DNA of 64,000 nucleotides, from assembly GCF_047663525.1 (NCBI RefSeq), contig NC_092603.1, positions 2,252,001 to 2,316,000 of the forward strand. The letters run 5' to 3'. Positions 1-11,589 of this stretch are shown in pieces. Each line of letters begins with the position of its first letter. Position 1 is the first letter of the stretch. The notes below the pieces were generated by a model that did not search any database, was not told the origin of the DNA, and was given only the letters and a program-made list of their open reading frames with translations. Position numbers and translations under genes: made by a program. This stretch comes from Anas platyrhynchos (taxonomy: Eukaryota > Chordata > Aves > Anseriformes > Anatidae).

Positions 1-27
1 GGGCGCGGGGGGGGCCCCCCCCAGCCC

Positions 28-3000
28 TCAGAAGTTGGGTTTGTGCTTCTTGAGCTCCACCATCAGGTGGTGGATGTTGATGAGCTCGGCGCGGGCGGGG
101 AGGGCGCGCAGCGGGGGCTGCGCCAGCACCTTGTGGAAGCGGTGGTAATACTGGATCAGCTGCGTCAAGGCTCCCTGGGGGGGGGCACACAAAAAAGGAG
201 GGGGTTAAGGGATCGTAGAACCCCCCCTCGGTGCCCCCCACCCCAAAAAAAAAGCCACCTGGATGATGCTGGTGCCGTTCTTGAAGTTGCTGAAGGAGCG
301 CATCACATCCTGGCTCAGCGCCTCCACCGCCGCCTTCCAGGTGCTGGAGAAGCCGCGCACCAGCTGGGTCACCCGGGCTGGGGGGGGGGGGGAAAAAATA
401 GGATGGGGGGGTTAAAAAGGAGTTGGGGGGGCTAAAAAATGGGGGGGGGGCAGCGGGGCCCCCCCGAAACTCACCCTCCTCCCCCCGCAGCCGCTCCTGC
501 TGCCCCTTCTCGATCAGCGCCTCGGCCTCTTGACGAAGGCGATCATCCCCCCAAAAGGGGGGGAGAGGATCTCCTCGATGAATTCCTGCGTGGGGGGGGC
601 ATAAAAATAAATGGGGGGGGCGTGAGACACCCCCTGGACCCCCCCCCTCAATTTGCTGACCCCCCCCCTCCCCAAAAATCTCACCTGGGTGCGGGCTGAG
701 AGCAGCTGCTGGAAGCCCTCCACCTCCTTGCTCTCCTCCACCGCTCGCTCCTGGGGGGGACACAGTTAAAAAGGAGCCCCCCCGGGGTTAAAACGGGGCT
801 GGGGGGGTCCCTAATTTAAGGGGGGGGGTCCCTAATTTGAGGGGGGGGGGCCCTCACCATGAGGACGCCCAGCATCATGTCGTAGTTGTTGATGAGGAAG
901 ACGAGCTGCTCCTTGCGCGAGGAGAACTCGGCCGCCACGCGCAGCACGAAGTTCTCCACCTCCACCTGCGGCGGGGGGGGGGGGTGAAATAATTTAGGGT
1001 GGGGGGGCTTTTCCTGACCCCCCCCCCACCCCAAAAAAAAATAAAAAGCCCCCCCCCGAGACCTGCAGCTGCCCCAGCAGCGCGTGGGTCTTCTCGTTGG
1101 GGAAGGTCTGGTTGATGCTGACGATGGCGGAGGAGAACTCGGCGTAGCGCCGGGTGATCTGAGGAAGGATGGGGGGGGAAATAAATCCCAGGGGGGGGGA
1201 AATAAATCCCGGGGGGGTCCCGCGAGCCCCCCCCCCTTAAAAAAAAACCCTTTTTACGTAGTGGGGCCGCGTGTCGAGGAAGCCCAGGCGCTGCGGGTCG
1301 GTGTTTTGGATGCTCTGGATGTTCAGCTCCAGGATGTGCTCGAAGCGCGGCCACAGCAGCTCCAGCAGCGCGTCCCAGTACCTGCACGGCCCCCCAGGCA
1401 TTTTGGGGAGGATTTTGGGATTTTAGGGGAATTTTGGGATCGGGGGGGGCACGGCAACCCCCCCCAGGACTCACTTATCCACGGCGGGGATGTTGCGCTT
1501 GGCCATGATGGCTTTGAAGCGCAGCACGATGTGGATGCAGAGGAAAACGGCGATGCCGTCGTAGCAATCGCAGACGTAGCCCTCCATGTGCTTCTGTAGG
1601 GACGTTTATTTTTTTTAGGGGGGGGGTCAGCGGGTCGGGGGCGACCCCCCCCATTTAAAAACCCCCTCCCCAACCCACCAGGAACATGGCCAGGGTCTTG
1701 CCCATGACGGCGTTGAAGAGATCCTGGGCGCTGGGCCCCGCCACCATGAAGAAGTCGCAGAGGAAGAGGTACTCGCGGCAGCCGTTGTCCAGCAGCGCGT
1801 AGTGCTGGCTGCGGAACAGCGACTCGAAGGGGTACTGGGGGGGGGGGGCAAGCATTTAGGACCCCCCCCCGAGGTTTTTAAGAATTTTAAGACCCCCCCC
1901 GAGGGGTTTAACTCACCCTCACGTCGCTCTTCTGGGCGGCGTGGGGCACGATGATGGGGCCCTCCAGCTCGGCCGCCCCGATGACGGCGCCGCGGTTGCC
2001 CAGCGTGAAGACGGTGTTGCGGTTCTTCAGGGAGGGCTTGGAGAAAAAGCGTGGGGGGGGAAAACAACCGAGGGGGGGTCAAGGAAAAAACACAGGGGGT
2101 GAGAAAACCCCGGGGGGGGCACGTTTAGCCCCCTTTTTCCCCCCTTTTTCCCCCTTTTTCCAGCCGGCAGCAGGATATCTTTCTTAGCCGTGTCCTCCAC
2201 GCCCATCAGGTCGTCCTTCTCCGCCACCTCCTCGTACTGCGGGGTAAAAATTGGGGGGTGAGCGCTAAAAAAGGGTCGTGCCCCCCCCCAAAGTGTGTTC
2301 CCCCCCCCCAAAACCCACCTGGATCTTCATCAGGCGGCTGGTGTAGGATTTGAAGTAGGAGAGGTAGATCTTGCTCATGGTGTCCACGTACTGCTCCCGC
2401 AGCTCCTGCGCCGCCGCCCGCTCGTTGCCCAGCAGGAACTGGTAGAAAAACCTAAAAATAATAAAAAAGGGTAAAAAAATAATTAGGGAGGGTTGAAAAA
2501 TAACGTGGGGGGGTTAAATATCACGGGGGGGGGCCCACCTGTATTTGAGCAAGGCGTTTTGGGGGATCTGGTAGTTGGTCATGGGCTTGCGGAAGGAGTA
2601 AATCTTCTGCAGGACAAACTCGCGGATTTTGGTCACGGCCTGCAAAAAAAAAAAGGGATAAAACAGCTCAAGGTGTTTTGGGAAGGGAGGGGGTGGGTTT
2701 TTTTAATCGGGGGGGGGGCTCGCCTTGATTTTCAGCTTCTCCAGGATGTGCTGCACGTCGGCGCAGGCCACGGTCTCCCTGAAGGCTTGCTCCTTCACCG
2801 AGTTGATCTTCCCGTTGAGCTCGTGGAGCTGCTCCAGGAACTCCGGCTCCGTCACCGGCGCCTCCAGTATAGTGCTTGGAAAGGGGGGGCAAAATATTAA
2901 ATAAATAAATTCAGGGGGATGTTTTTTTATCCTTTTTTGTCCCTTTTTGTCTCGTTTTACCTGATCATGGTGGCGGGCACCACCAGCTCGTCCAGCAGCT

Positions 3001-4403
3001 GGCCCAGCTGGCGGCGCACGGCGCGGCGGTTGCGCAGCCGCAGGTTCATGGCCACCGAGTGCTCCTGCAGCGTGCGGATCTCGCAGCTGATGCTGCTCAG
3101 GGCGCTCTGGAAAGCTCCCAGCATCTGCTCCATGCGCTGCGGGGGGACGTCGGGGACGTTGGGGACAATTTGGGGACATTTTGGGGACGTTGAGGGGGTG
3201 CGGGGTGAGGGACAAACCTCCAGGATGGCGTCGCAGGCGGTGATCTGGGTGTGCAGCGAGGCGATGTTCTCGCTCTCCTTGATGTCTTTTGGGGGGGGTT
3301 AAGGGACATTTGGGGACATTTGGGGACATCAAGGGACATTGGGGACATTGGGGACACCGAGGGGCCCCCCCAAAAAGGATACAGTCGCGGATGGAGGCGC
3401 GCTCCACCTCCTGCAGCTCCAGCTCCACCTGCCGCGAGTACTGGCGCAAATCCACGCCCTGCGGGGACAAAGGGGACACGGAGGGGGGGTTGGGGACACC
3501 CAGGGGGGTGGTGGCACCCGGGGGGGGGTTGGTGGCACTGATTTGGGGGGAGTTAAGGGGGTTTTGGGGGTGGGGGGGGGTCTCGCTCACCGTTTTCAGG
3601 GCCTCCTGCACCAGCGCGTCCTCCAGGTTGGCCTGGATGTGGACTGGGGGGGGGGGGACACACGAGGGGGGGTGGCACCGCTGGCCCCCTCCTGTCCCTA
3701 ATGCCTCCCCCCCCGGTCCCTCTCCTGTCCCCAGTGTCGCCCCCTGCCCCCAGGACCCCCCCCAACCCTCTCCTGTCCCCTGTTGTCACCCCCCCCACGT
3801 CCCCCAATGTCCCCAGGACCCCCCCCAGTGTCTCCCCCTCTCCCTCCTGTCCCCTGTTATCACCCCCACATGCCCCCCCAGTGTCCCCAATATCCCCCCC
3901 CATGTCCCCAATGTCCCCCCAGTGTCCCCCCCCTGCCCCCAAGGACCCCCCCAAGCCCCACCCCCTCCTCCTGCCCCCTATTATGCCCCCCCATGCCCCC
4001 CCCATGTCCCCAAAGCCCCCCCAAAGCCCCCCCCAGGACCCCCAACCCCCCTTCTGTCCCCCATTATCCCCCCCCAGTCCCCTCCCATGTCCCCCCCGTG
4101 CCCCCAAACCCCCCCCATGTCCCCAACGCCCCCCCCGTGTCCCCAACATCCCTCCCTGTGTCCCCCCCCTGGCCCCAGGACCCCCCCAGGCCCCCCCGCC
4201 CCCCCCACCCCCCTCCTCTCCCCCATTATCCCCCCCCACTCCCCCCCCCATGCCCTCCCCATGTCCCCAAACCCCCCCCCCCGTGTCCCCAAGGCCCCCC
4301 CCGCACCGTCCACGCCGTCCAGCACCAGGTCCTCCCCCCCCAGCTCCAGCTCGGGCTCCGCCATCCCCTGCGGGGGGGGCTCGGCCTCCACCTCCGCCGC
4401 CAT
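28..4403 (-). CDS. VPS52: VPS52, GARP/EARP tethering complex subunit
   Basis: Vps52 is a core subunit of the GARP and EARP complexes, which tether endosome-derived vesicles at the trans-Golgi and recycling endosomes. Nineteen coding exons (minus strand, first to last): 4307..4403, 3591..3643, 3383..3458, 3218..3285, 2961..3136, 2724..2874, 2539..2639, 2319..2451, 2179..2236, 1917..2050, 1679..1834, 1475..1593, 1258..1381, 1063..1158, 858..965, 685..750, 475..585, 259..377, 28..174. They give about 697 residues (human 723) and end in VELKKHKPNF. Vertebrate Vps52 segments such as VHIQANLEDALV, RFFYQFLLGNE and NNYDMMLGVLM are seen. Phases agree throughout except exon 475..585, which is one base short after AFVK. 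The intron after exon 9 is AT-AC and the one after exon 6 has a GC donor. The start was chosen as the first ATG (MAAEVEAEP) facing RPS18. Confidence 0.96.
2051..2178 (-). other. U12-type AT-AC intron of VPS52
   Basis: On the minus strand the exon ending at 2179 is followed by ATATCCTG, close to the minor-spliceosome 5' site ATATCCTT. The intron ends in AC before 2050. A TCCTTGAC branch motif lies at 2078-2085, with the branch A at 2079. Only these borders join AAA-G to GC-TTT-TTC and restore the conserved KKGFFSKPSL. Confidence 0.88.
3660..4300. repeat. C-rich minisatellite in VPS52 intron 1
   Basis: Degenerate units of CCCC with ATGTCCCCA or AAGCCCCCC (plus strand) fill nearly the whole intron. 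Open frames here on both strands are low-complexity Pro/Ser or Gly/Thr and are not genes. Confidence 0.8.
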
Positions 4404-4497
4404 CTTGGCTCCCCCCCCACCCCCGTCACGTGACGCGGGCGCGCTGACGTCACTTCCGCCTCCTTCCCTTCCGCCGCCGGGCCCCGCAGCAGCCGCC
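4404..4497. promoter_or_regulatory. Bidirectional VPS52/RPS18 promoter
   Basis: Ninety-four bases separate the two start codons. They hold a palindromic E-box GTCACGTGAC at 4425-4434, a full CRE TGACGTCA at 4445-4452, an ETS-type CTTCCGCC, and a pyrimidine tract at about 4460-4473 fitting the 5'-TOP start of ribosomal-protein mRNAs. A YY1-type site (GCCATCTTGGC) at about 4399-4409 covers the VPS52 start codon. Confidence 0.8.
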
Positions 4498-6481
<1,984 letters not shown>

Positions 6482-6497
6482 CCCCCCCTCCAGGATC

Positions 6498-6503
6498 AAT
6501 AAA
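6498..6503 (+). terminator. RPS18 poly(A) signal
   Basis: AATAAA lies 17 bases after the stop codon, giving the very short 3' UTR typical of ribosomal-protein genes. Confidence 0.9.
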
Positions 6504-6614
6504 TGTCATTTTTTGTCACCAAAAAGGCTCCGGGCTGTGTCACTTGGGGGGTTGGGGACACCGGGGGGGCGCAAGCCCCGCCCATCTGTGGGCACGGCTG
6601 TGCCAGCGCCGCCC

Positions 6615-6810
6615 GGCTGCCCTTAACAAACAGGGCGGCGCCGGCTTCGCTCTGGGTTGCCCTCAACCAATATGGCCGCGGTGGCTTTGCCCTTCCTTGC
6701 CCTCAACCAACATGGCCGCGCCCGCTTGGCTCTGCTGCCCTCAAGCAATATGGCGGCGCATACCCGAACCTCCGCCTTGCCCGCCCGCTACAAACATGGC
6801 GCCGCTGCCT
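6615..6810 (+). repeat. About 40-bp repeat with YY1-like cores upstream of WDR46
   Basis: Four to five units start near 6618, 6659, 6699, 6737 and 6779, most beginning GCCCTCAACCAA and carrying an ATGGCSGC core (AATATGGCCGC, ACATGGCCGC, AATATGGCGGC). The core is the YY1 motif. As the array lies just upstream of WDR46 it is probably promoter DNA. Confidence 0.65.
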
Positions 6811-6836
6811 TCACCCCGCCCCTCGGCTTGGCTTAC

Positions 6837-6906
6837 GATTGGCCGCGCGGCGGGGCTCGCCGCCTCCTGATTGGCCACGGCGAGGCTCGCCGCCTTCTGA
6901 TTGGCT
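6837..6906 (+). promoter_or_regulatory. Three inverted CCAAT boxes of WDR46
   Basis: ATTGG occurs at 6838, 6870 and 6900, each as GATTGGC, about 30-32 bp apart and 50-120 bp before the start codon. Evenly spaced CCAAT boxes of this kind are typical NF-Y promoters of TATA-less genes. Confidence 0.75.
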
Positions 6907-6954
6907 AAGCGCGCGGGGTGCCGGAAGGGCGGGCCCAAGGCACACGCGGCGGGG

Positions 6955-9900
6955 ATGGTGGCGGCGGCCGGCGGGGGGGACCGGGCCCGGGGGGCTCGGG
7001 CCCGGCGGGGGGCGCCCGGGGGGGGGGCCCCCAGGAAGCGGGACCCGTTCCCGGGGGGGGCGCCCCTGCCCCGGCCGCGGGTGAGGCGGTTCCTGAGGGG
7101 CTCGGAGGGCAAAGAGGTGCGGATGGGGGGGGGTGGGGGGGTCCTGGGGGGCATTTGGGGGGGTTTGGGGGGGCTGAGGGGGAGTTTGGGGGGTCTGAGG
7201 GGTCTGGGGGGGCTTGGGGAGGGGTTTGGGAGGAATTTGGGGGGCTGGGAGGGATTTGGGGAGGGATTTGGGGGGCTGAGGGGGGATTTGGGGGGGCTCT
7301 GGGGGCTTGAGGTGGCTGGGGGGGCCTTGGGGGGCTTGGGGAGGGATTTGGGGGGCATCATGGGGGGCTGAGGGGTCTGGGGGGGCTTGGGGAGGGGGTT
7401 GGGAGGAATTGGGGGGGTCTGAGGGGGCTGGGAGGGGTTTGGGGGGCTCAGGGTTTTTTGGGGGGGCTGGGAGGGGCTTGGGGAGGGATTTGGGGGGGCT
7501 AAGGGGGGATTTGGGGGGGCTCTGGGGGGCTTGGGGAGGGGCTTGGGAGGAATTGGGGGGGGCTGAGGGGGCTGCAAGGGGTTTGGGGAGGGTCCGGGGG
7601 GCTTGGGGAGGGTCTGGGGGCATCTGGGGGGGCTTGGAGAGGGATTTATGGGGGCCTGAAGGGGCTGGGAGGGGTTCGGGGGGGTTGGGGAGGGGGTTGG
7701 GGAGGATTTGGGGGGGATTTGGGGGGTGTCTGGGGTGGTGCGAGGGGACTGGGAGGGATTTGGGGGGGACCTGAGGGGGCTGGGAGGGGGGTTGGGGAAT
7801 CGGGGGGGGGGTTGGGAGGGATTTGGGGGGCTGGGGGGGATTTGGGGAGGATCTGGGGGGCTCGAGAAGGGATTTGGGGGGGCTGGGAGGGAATTTGGGG
7901 GGAATCTGGGGGGCTCAGAGGGTTTAGGGGAGGATCTGGGGAGGCTTAGGGGGGGATTTCGGGGTGTCTGGGGGACTTGATGAATGCCTTAGGGGTACCC
8001 GGGGGTTTTGGGGAGGGATTTGGGGGTCCCATCTCACCCCCCCCCCCCAAAATTTTTTCCCCCAGCCCCGCGCCCGCTCCCAGCGCCTGCGGGGGCAGCT
8101 GCAGCGAGCGGAGCACAACGAGGAGGCGGCGGCCACGCGGGCGGCGCGCTCGGAGCTGCTGCTCCCCGAGGAGCCGGGGTGAGCCCCCCGGGTGTCCCCT
8201 CATCGGTGTCACCCCCCCGGTGTCCCCGTGTCACCCCCACGTCCCCTTTTTTTCCCCCCCCCTGCAGCTTTTTGGAGGCCGATCCCGGCGAGGACACCTG
8301 CACCGTCACCCAGGGGGACATCGCCGAGGCTGTGGACATCGCCAGCGCCGCCAAGGTGAGGTGGGGACGCTTTGGGGACAATTTGGGGACATTTTGGGGA
8401 CACGGGGGGGCAGCCAGACCTCACCCCTTGCCCCCCACCCCGCAGCACTTCGAGCTGAGGCTGGAGCAATTCGGACCCTACCGGCTGGATTACACCCGCA
8501 CCGGGCGGTGAGCGGGGGGTTTTTTGGGGGGGAGTTTTTATTGTCACCTCTTTGTCACCTCGCTGTCCCCTCCCTGTCCCCCAGGCACCTGCTGCTGGGG
8601 GGTCGCCGGGGCCACGTGGCCGCCCTGGACTGGCAGACCAAGGCGCTGATGTGCGAGCTCAACGTGCTGGAGACCCTCAACGACGTGGCGTGAGCCTCCC
8701 CCCCCCGACTTTGCGCCCCCAAATCGTCCCCGAATTGTCCCCAAATCGTCCCCAAATTGTCCCCGCAGGTGGCTGCACACGGAGACGATGTTCGCGGTGG
8801 CGCAGCGCCGCTGGCTCTACGTCTACGACAACCAAGGGCTGGAGCTCAACTGCCTCAAGTCCTTCCCCGGCGTCCTGCGCCTGCAGTTCCTCCCCTACCA
8901 CTTCCTGCTGGCCACGGCAGTGGGTGACGCATTTGGGGACACCGGGGGACATTCAGGGGGGGGTCTTGATGGTGATTTTGTGCCCCCCCAGAATGAGAGC
9001 GGCTTCCTGCAGTACCTGGACATCTCGGTGGGGAAGGAGGTGGCCGCGCACTGCACGCGCGGCGGGCGCTTGGCGGTGATGGCGCAGAACCCGGCCACCG
9101 CCATCGTGCACCTGGGGCACAGCAACGGTGGGCGCCCCCCCCCCTCTTTAACCCCCCCCACCCTTTAAAAAAAAAACTCAAAAAACCCGATTCTCCTCTT
9201 TTTTCCCCCAGGCACCGTGACCCTGTGGAGCCCCAACGTCAAGGAGCCGCTGGTGCGGATGCTGTGCCACCGCGGGGCCGTGCGCGCCGCCGCCGTCGAC
9301 CCCACCGGCACGTGAGCACCAGGGGGGGGTTTTAGGGACCCCCGCAGCCCCCCCAAACCCGAATATCTCAGTCATTTGCCCCCCACCCTGCTTATTTTCC
9401 CCCCCCCAGCTACATGGCGACGGCGGGGCTGGACCGCAAGCTGCAGCTGTGGGACCTGCGCACCCACCGGGCGCTGGGGGGGCTCCTCCTGCCCCTGGGC
9501 GCCTCCGAGCTCGCCTTCAGCCAGCGGGGGCTGCTGGCCGCCGCCTGCGGGGACCTGGTGCAGGTGGGACGGGGTGGGAAAAGCCTCGATTTTGGTTTTT
9601 TTTCTCTTTTTTTAAATGCTTTTCCCCCTCCCCAGGTTTACCAGCCGGCCGGCGGCGAGCTGAGCCCGAAGCCCTACCTCTGCCACCGCCTCTCGCGGCC
9701 CCCCCAGGGCCTCCGCTTCTGCCCCTTCGAGGACGTCCTCGGCGTGGGGCACGGCGCCGGCTTCAGCAGCTTGTTGGTGCCAGGTAGGGGCTGTCCCCGT
9801 GTCCCCGTGTCCCTGCAGCCCCTCTCCTTGGGGACAAAGCGACAACGCCCCCCCCGTGTCCTCTTTTCGCCCCCCCAGGTGCCGGCGAGGCGAATTTCGA

Positions 9901-10575
9901 CGCGCTGGAGAACAACCCCTACCGCAGCCGCAAGCAGCGGCAGGAGTGGGAGGTGAAGGCGCTGCTGGAGAAGGTGAATAAAGGCCAAGAAGGGGGGGGG
10001 CTGAGGGGCGTGGGGACCCCCCCGGGGCGTTGCTCACCCCCTTTCCCGTTGTCCCCGTGTCCCCCCCCCCCCCAGATCCCCGCCGAGCTGATCACGCTGG
10101 ACCCGGGGCAGCTGCAGCGCGTGGACACGGCCACCATGGAGCAGAAGCGAGCGGAGCGCGTCGAGCGCCTGGTAGGGGGCCGTGGGGGCAGCTCTGCCGG
10201 GGGCGCAGAGGGATTTAGGGTCGCCCCCTCACCCTTTTATCGTCCGTTTTTCCCCCTTTTTCCCAGGGTTTTGACCCCCACGCCAAGGGCAAGTTCCAGC
10301 CGCGGCGGCGGGCGAAGGGCGGCAGCTCCACCGGGAGCTTGCTGCGGCGCAAGAGGAAGGTGGCCCACGAGCAGCAGCGGGTGGGTGTCCCCCCCCCCCG
10401 TGGAGTCCTCCCCCCCAAAAAAAAATTCAGATTTGGGGTTTCTGACGTGTTGTTGTCCCCCCCCAAGGCTGTCATCCGGCAGAGCGTGGAGCAGCGGGAG
10501 CAGCAGCAGAAGCAGAGCAGGACGGGGCCCCCCCTGCAGCGCACGGCGCTCGACCGCTTCAAGAAGCAGGGATAA
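6955..10575 (+). CDS. WDR46: WDR46, small-subunit processome protein
   Basis: WDR46 (yeast Utp7) is a nucleolar WD40 protein of the SSU processome needed for 18S rRNA maturation. Exons: 6955..7116, 8066..8178, 8268..8355, 8446..8507, 8585..8689, 8769..8919, 8992..9127, 9212..9311, 9410..9563, 9636..9783, 9879..9973, 10076..10171, 10267..10380, 10468..10575. All phases agree and give 543 residues (human 610; the low-complexity N-terminus is shorter). Conserved signatures include [55 protein letters not shown] and [20 protein letters not shown], and the end is [10 protein letters not shown]. It is transcribed away from RPS18 and convergent with B3GALT4. Confidence 0.97.
7120..8030 (+). repeat. 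G-rich minisatellite in WDR46 intron 1
   Basis: Units around GGGGGGGCTTGGGGAGGGATTT and GGGGCTGGGAGGGG run for about 0.9 kb, with runs of 3-9 G every few bases on the sense strand. It is a strong candidate for G-quadruplexes. Confidence 0.88.
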
Positions 10576-10674
10576 GGACATGAGGACACTTCCCCCCCCC
10601 TCTCCGTGGTGTCCCCAACGTTTTGGGGACATCCCCGCGGGGCCGGGACACCCCCATGGGGCGTCCCCTTCTTT

Positions 10675-10680
10675 ATTAAA
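10675..10680 (+). terminator. WDR46 poly(A) signal
   Basis: ATTAAA lies 100 bp after the stop codon, followed by a T-rich stretch; it is the commonest variant signal. Confidence 0.6.
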
Positions 10681-10959
10681 GCCTTTGTACCCCCCTTTCT
10701 GAGCCCCCTTTTGATTTTGGGGACCCCCCCGCCCTGCGTCCCCGAGCATCGCGGGTGTCACCGTCCTCATTTTGTCACCCAGGACATCAGCCACCAGCAT
10801 GGAGGTGGCCCCGGGACCAGTCCTTGTCCCCACAGTGTTGGGGACAGTCCCTGGGTGCCAGCACGGCCCCGTCCCTGCTGCAGCTCCGGCACCGGGCGCC
10901 GTCCTCGTCCTCGCACCTGTCCTGGTCCTGTTGTGTCCCAAATCCTCCCCGGGGAGGTG

Positions 10960-11565
10960 GCAGCTCCTGGGGCTCGGCGGTGACATTCGGGGCCGTGTCC
11001 CCTCGCTGCTGCAGCTCCTGGAGCGCCGTGCAAGGTCCTGGTCCCCGCTGCACCCCAAAAAATCTTTTGGGGTTGCGCTGCTCCAATTCCACTGCTCCAA
11101 TTCCCTCGAGCTCGTGGCGCGCCGTGCAAGGTCCTGGTCCTTGTGGCACCCCAAATTATCCTTGGGGGGGTCTGCAGCTCCTGGGGCACATTCAGCACCC
11201 CCCAGCCCCTTCTCGTGGCTCTGGGGTGAAATTTGGGGCCGTGTCCCATTGCTGCTGCAGCTCTGCAACACTTTTCCCGTTGCACCTGGGGTTTTATTGG
11301 GGGGCGCAGCCCGGCTCTGCCGCAAATCCTGGAGCTCCTGGAGCGCCGTGCAAGGTCCTGGTCCTTGTCGCACCCCAAATTATCCTTGGGGGGGGGGTCA
11401 CAGCCTGGCACCGCTGCAGCTCCTGGGGCAGGTGCAGCACCCCCCTCCCCATTGCACCTGGGTTTTTTTTGGGGGGATGCTGCAGCTCCTCGATGCCACG
11501 CAGCACCTCGCCCCCCAACCCCATGCAACGTCCCCCTGACCCCCCCACCCCGAGCCCCCAGCCCT
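10960..11565. repeat. Repeat in the WDR46/B3GALT4 convergent spacer
   Basis: A long unit containing GAGCGCCGTGCAAGGTCCTGG, then CACCCCAAATTATCCTTGGGG, then GCAGCTCCTGGGGC recurs near 11018, 11122 and 11340 with related pieces between. It probably forms the B3GALT4 3' UTR and intergenic DNA; no convincing gene is present. Confidence 0.65.
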
Positions 11566-11589
11566 TTTTTTGCCCCCCCCAACAAGAGC

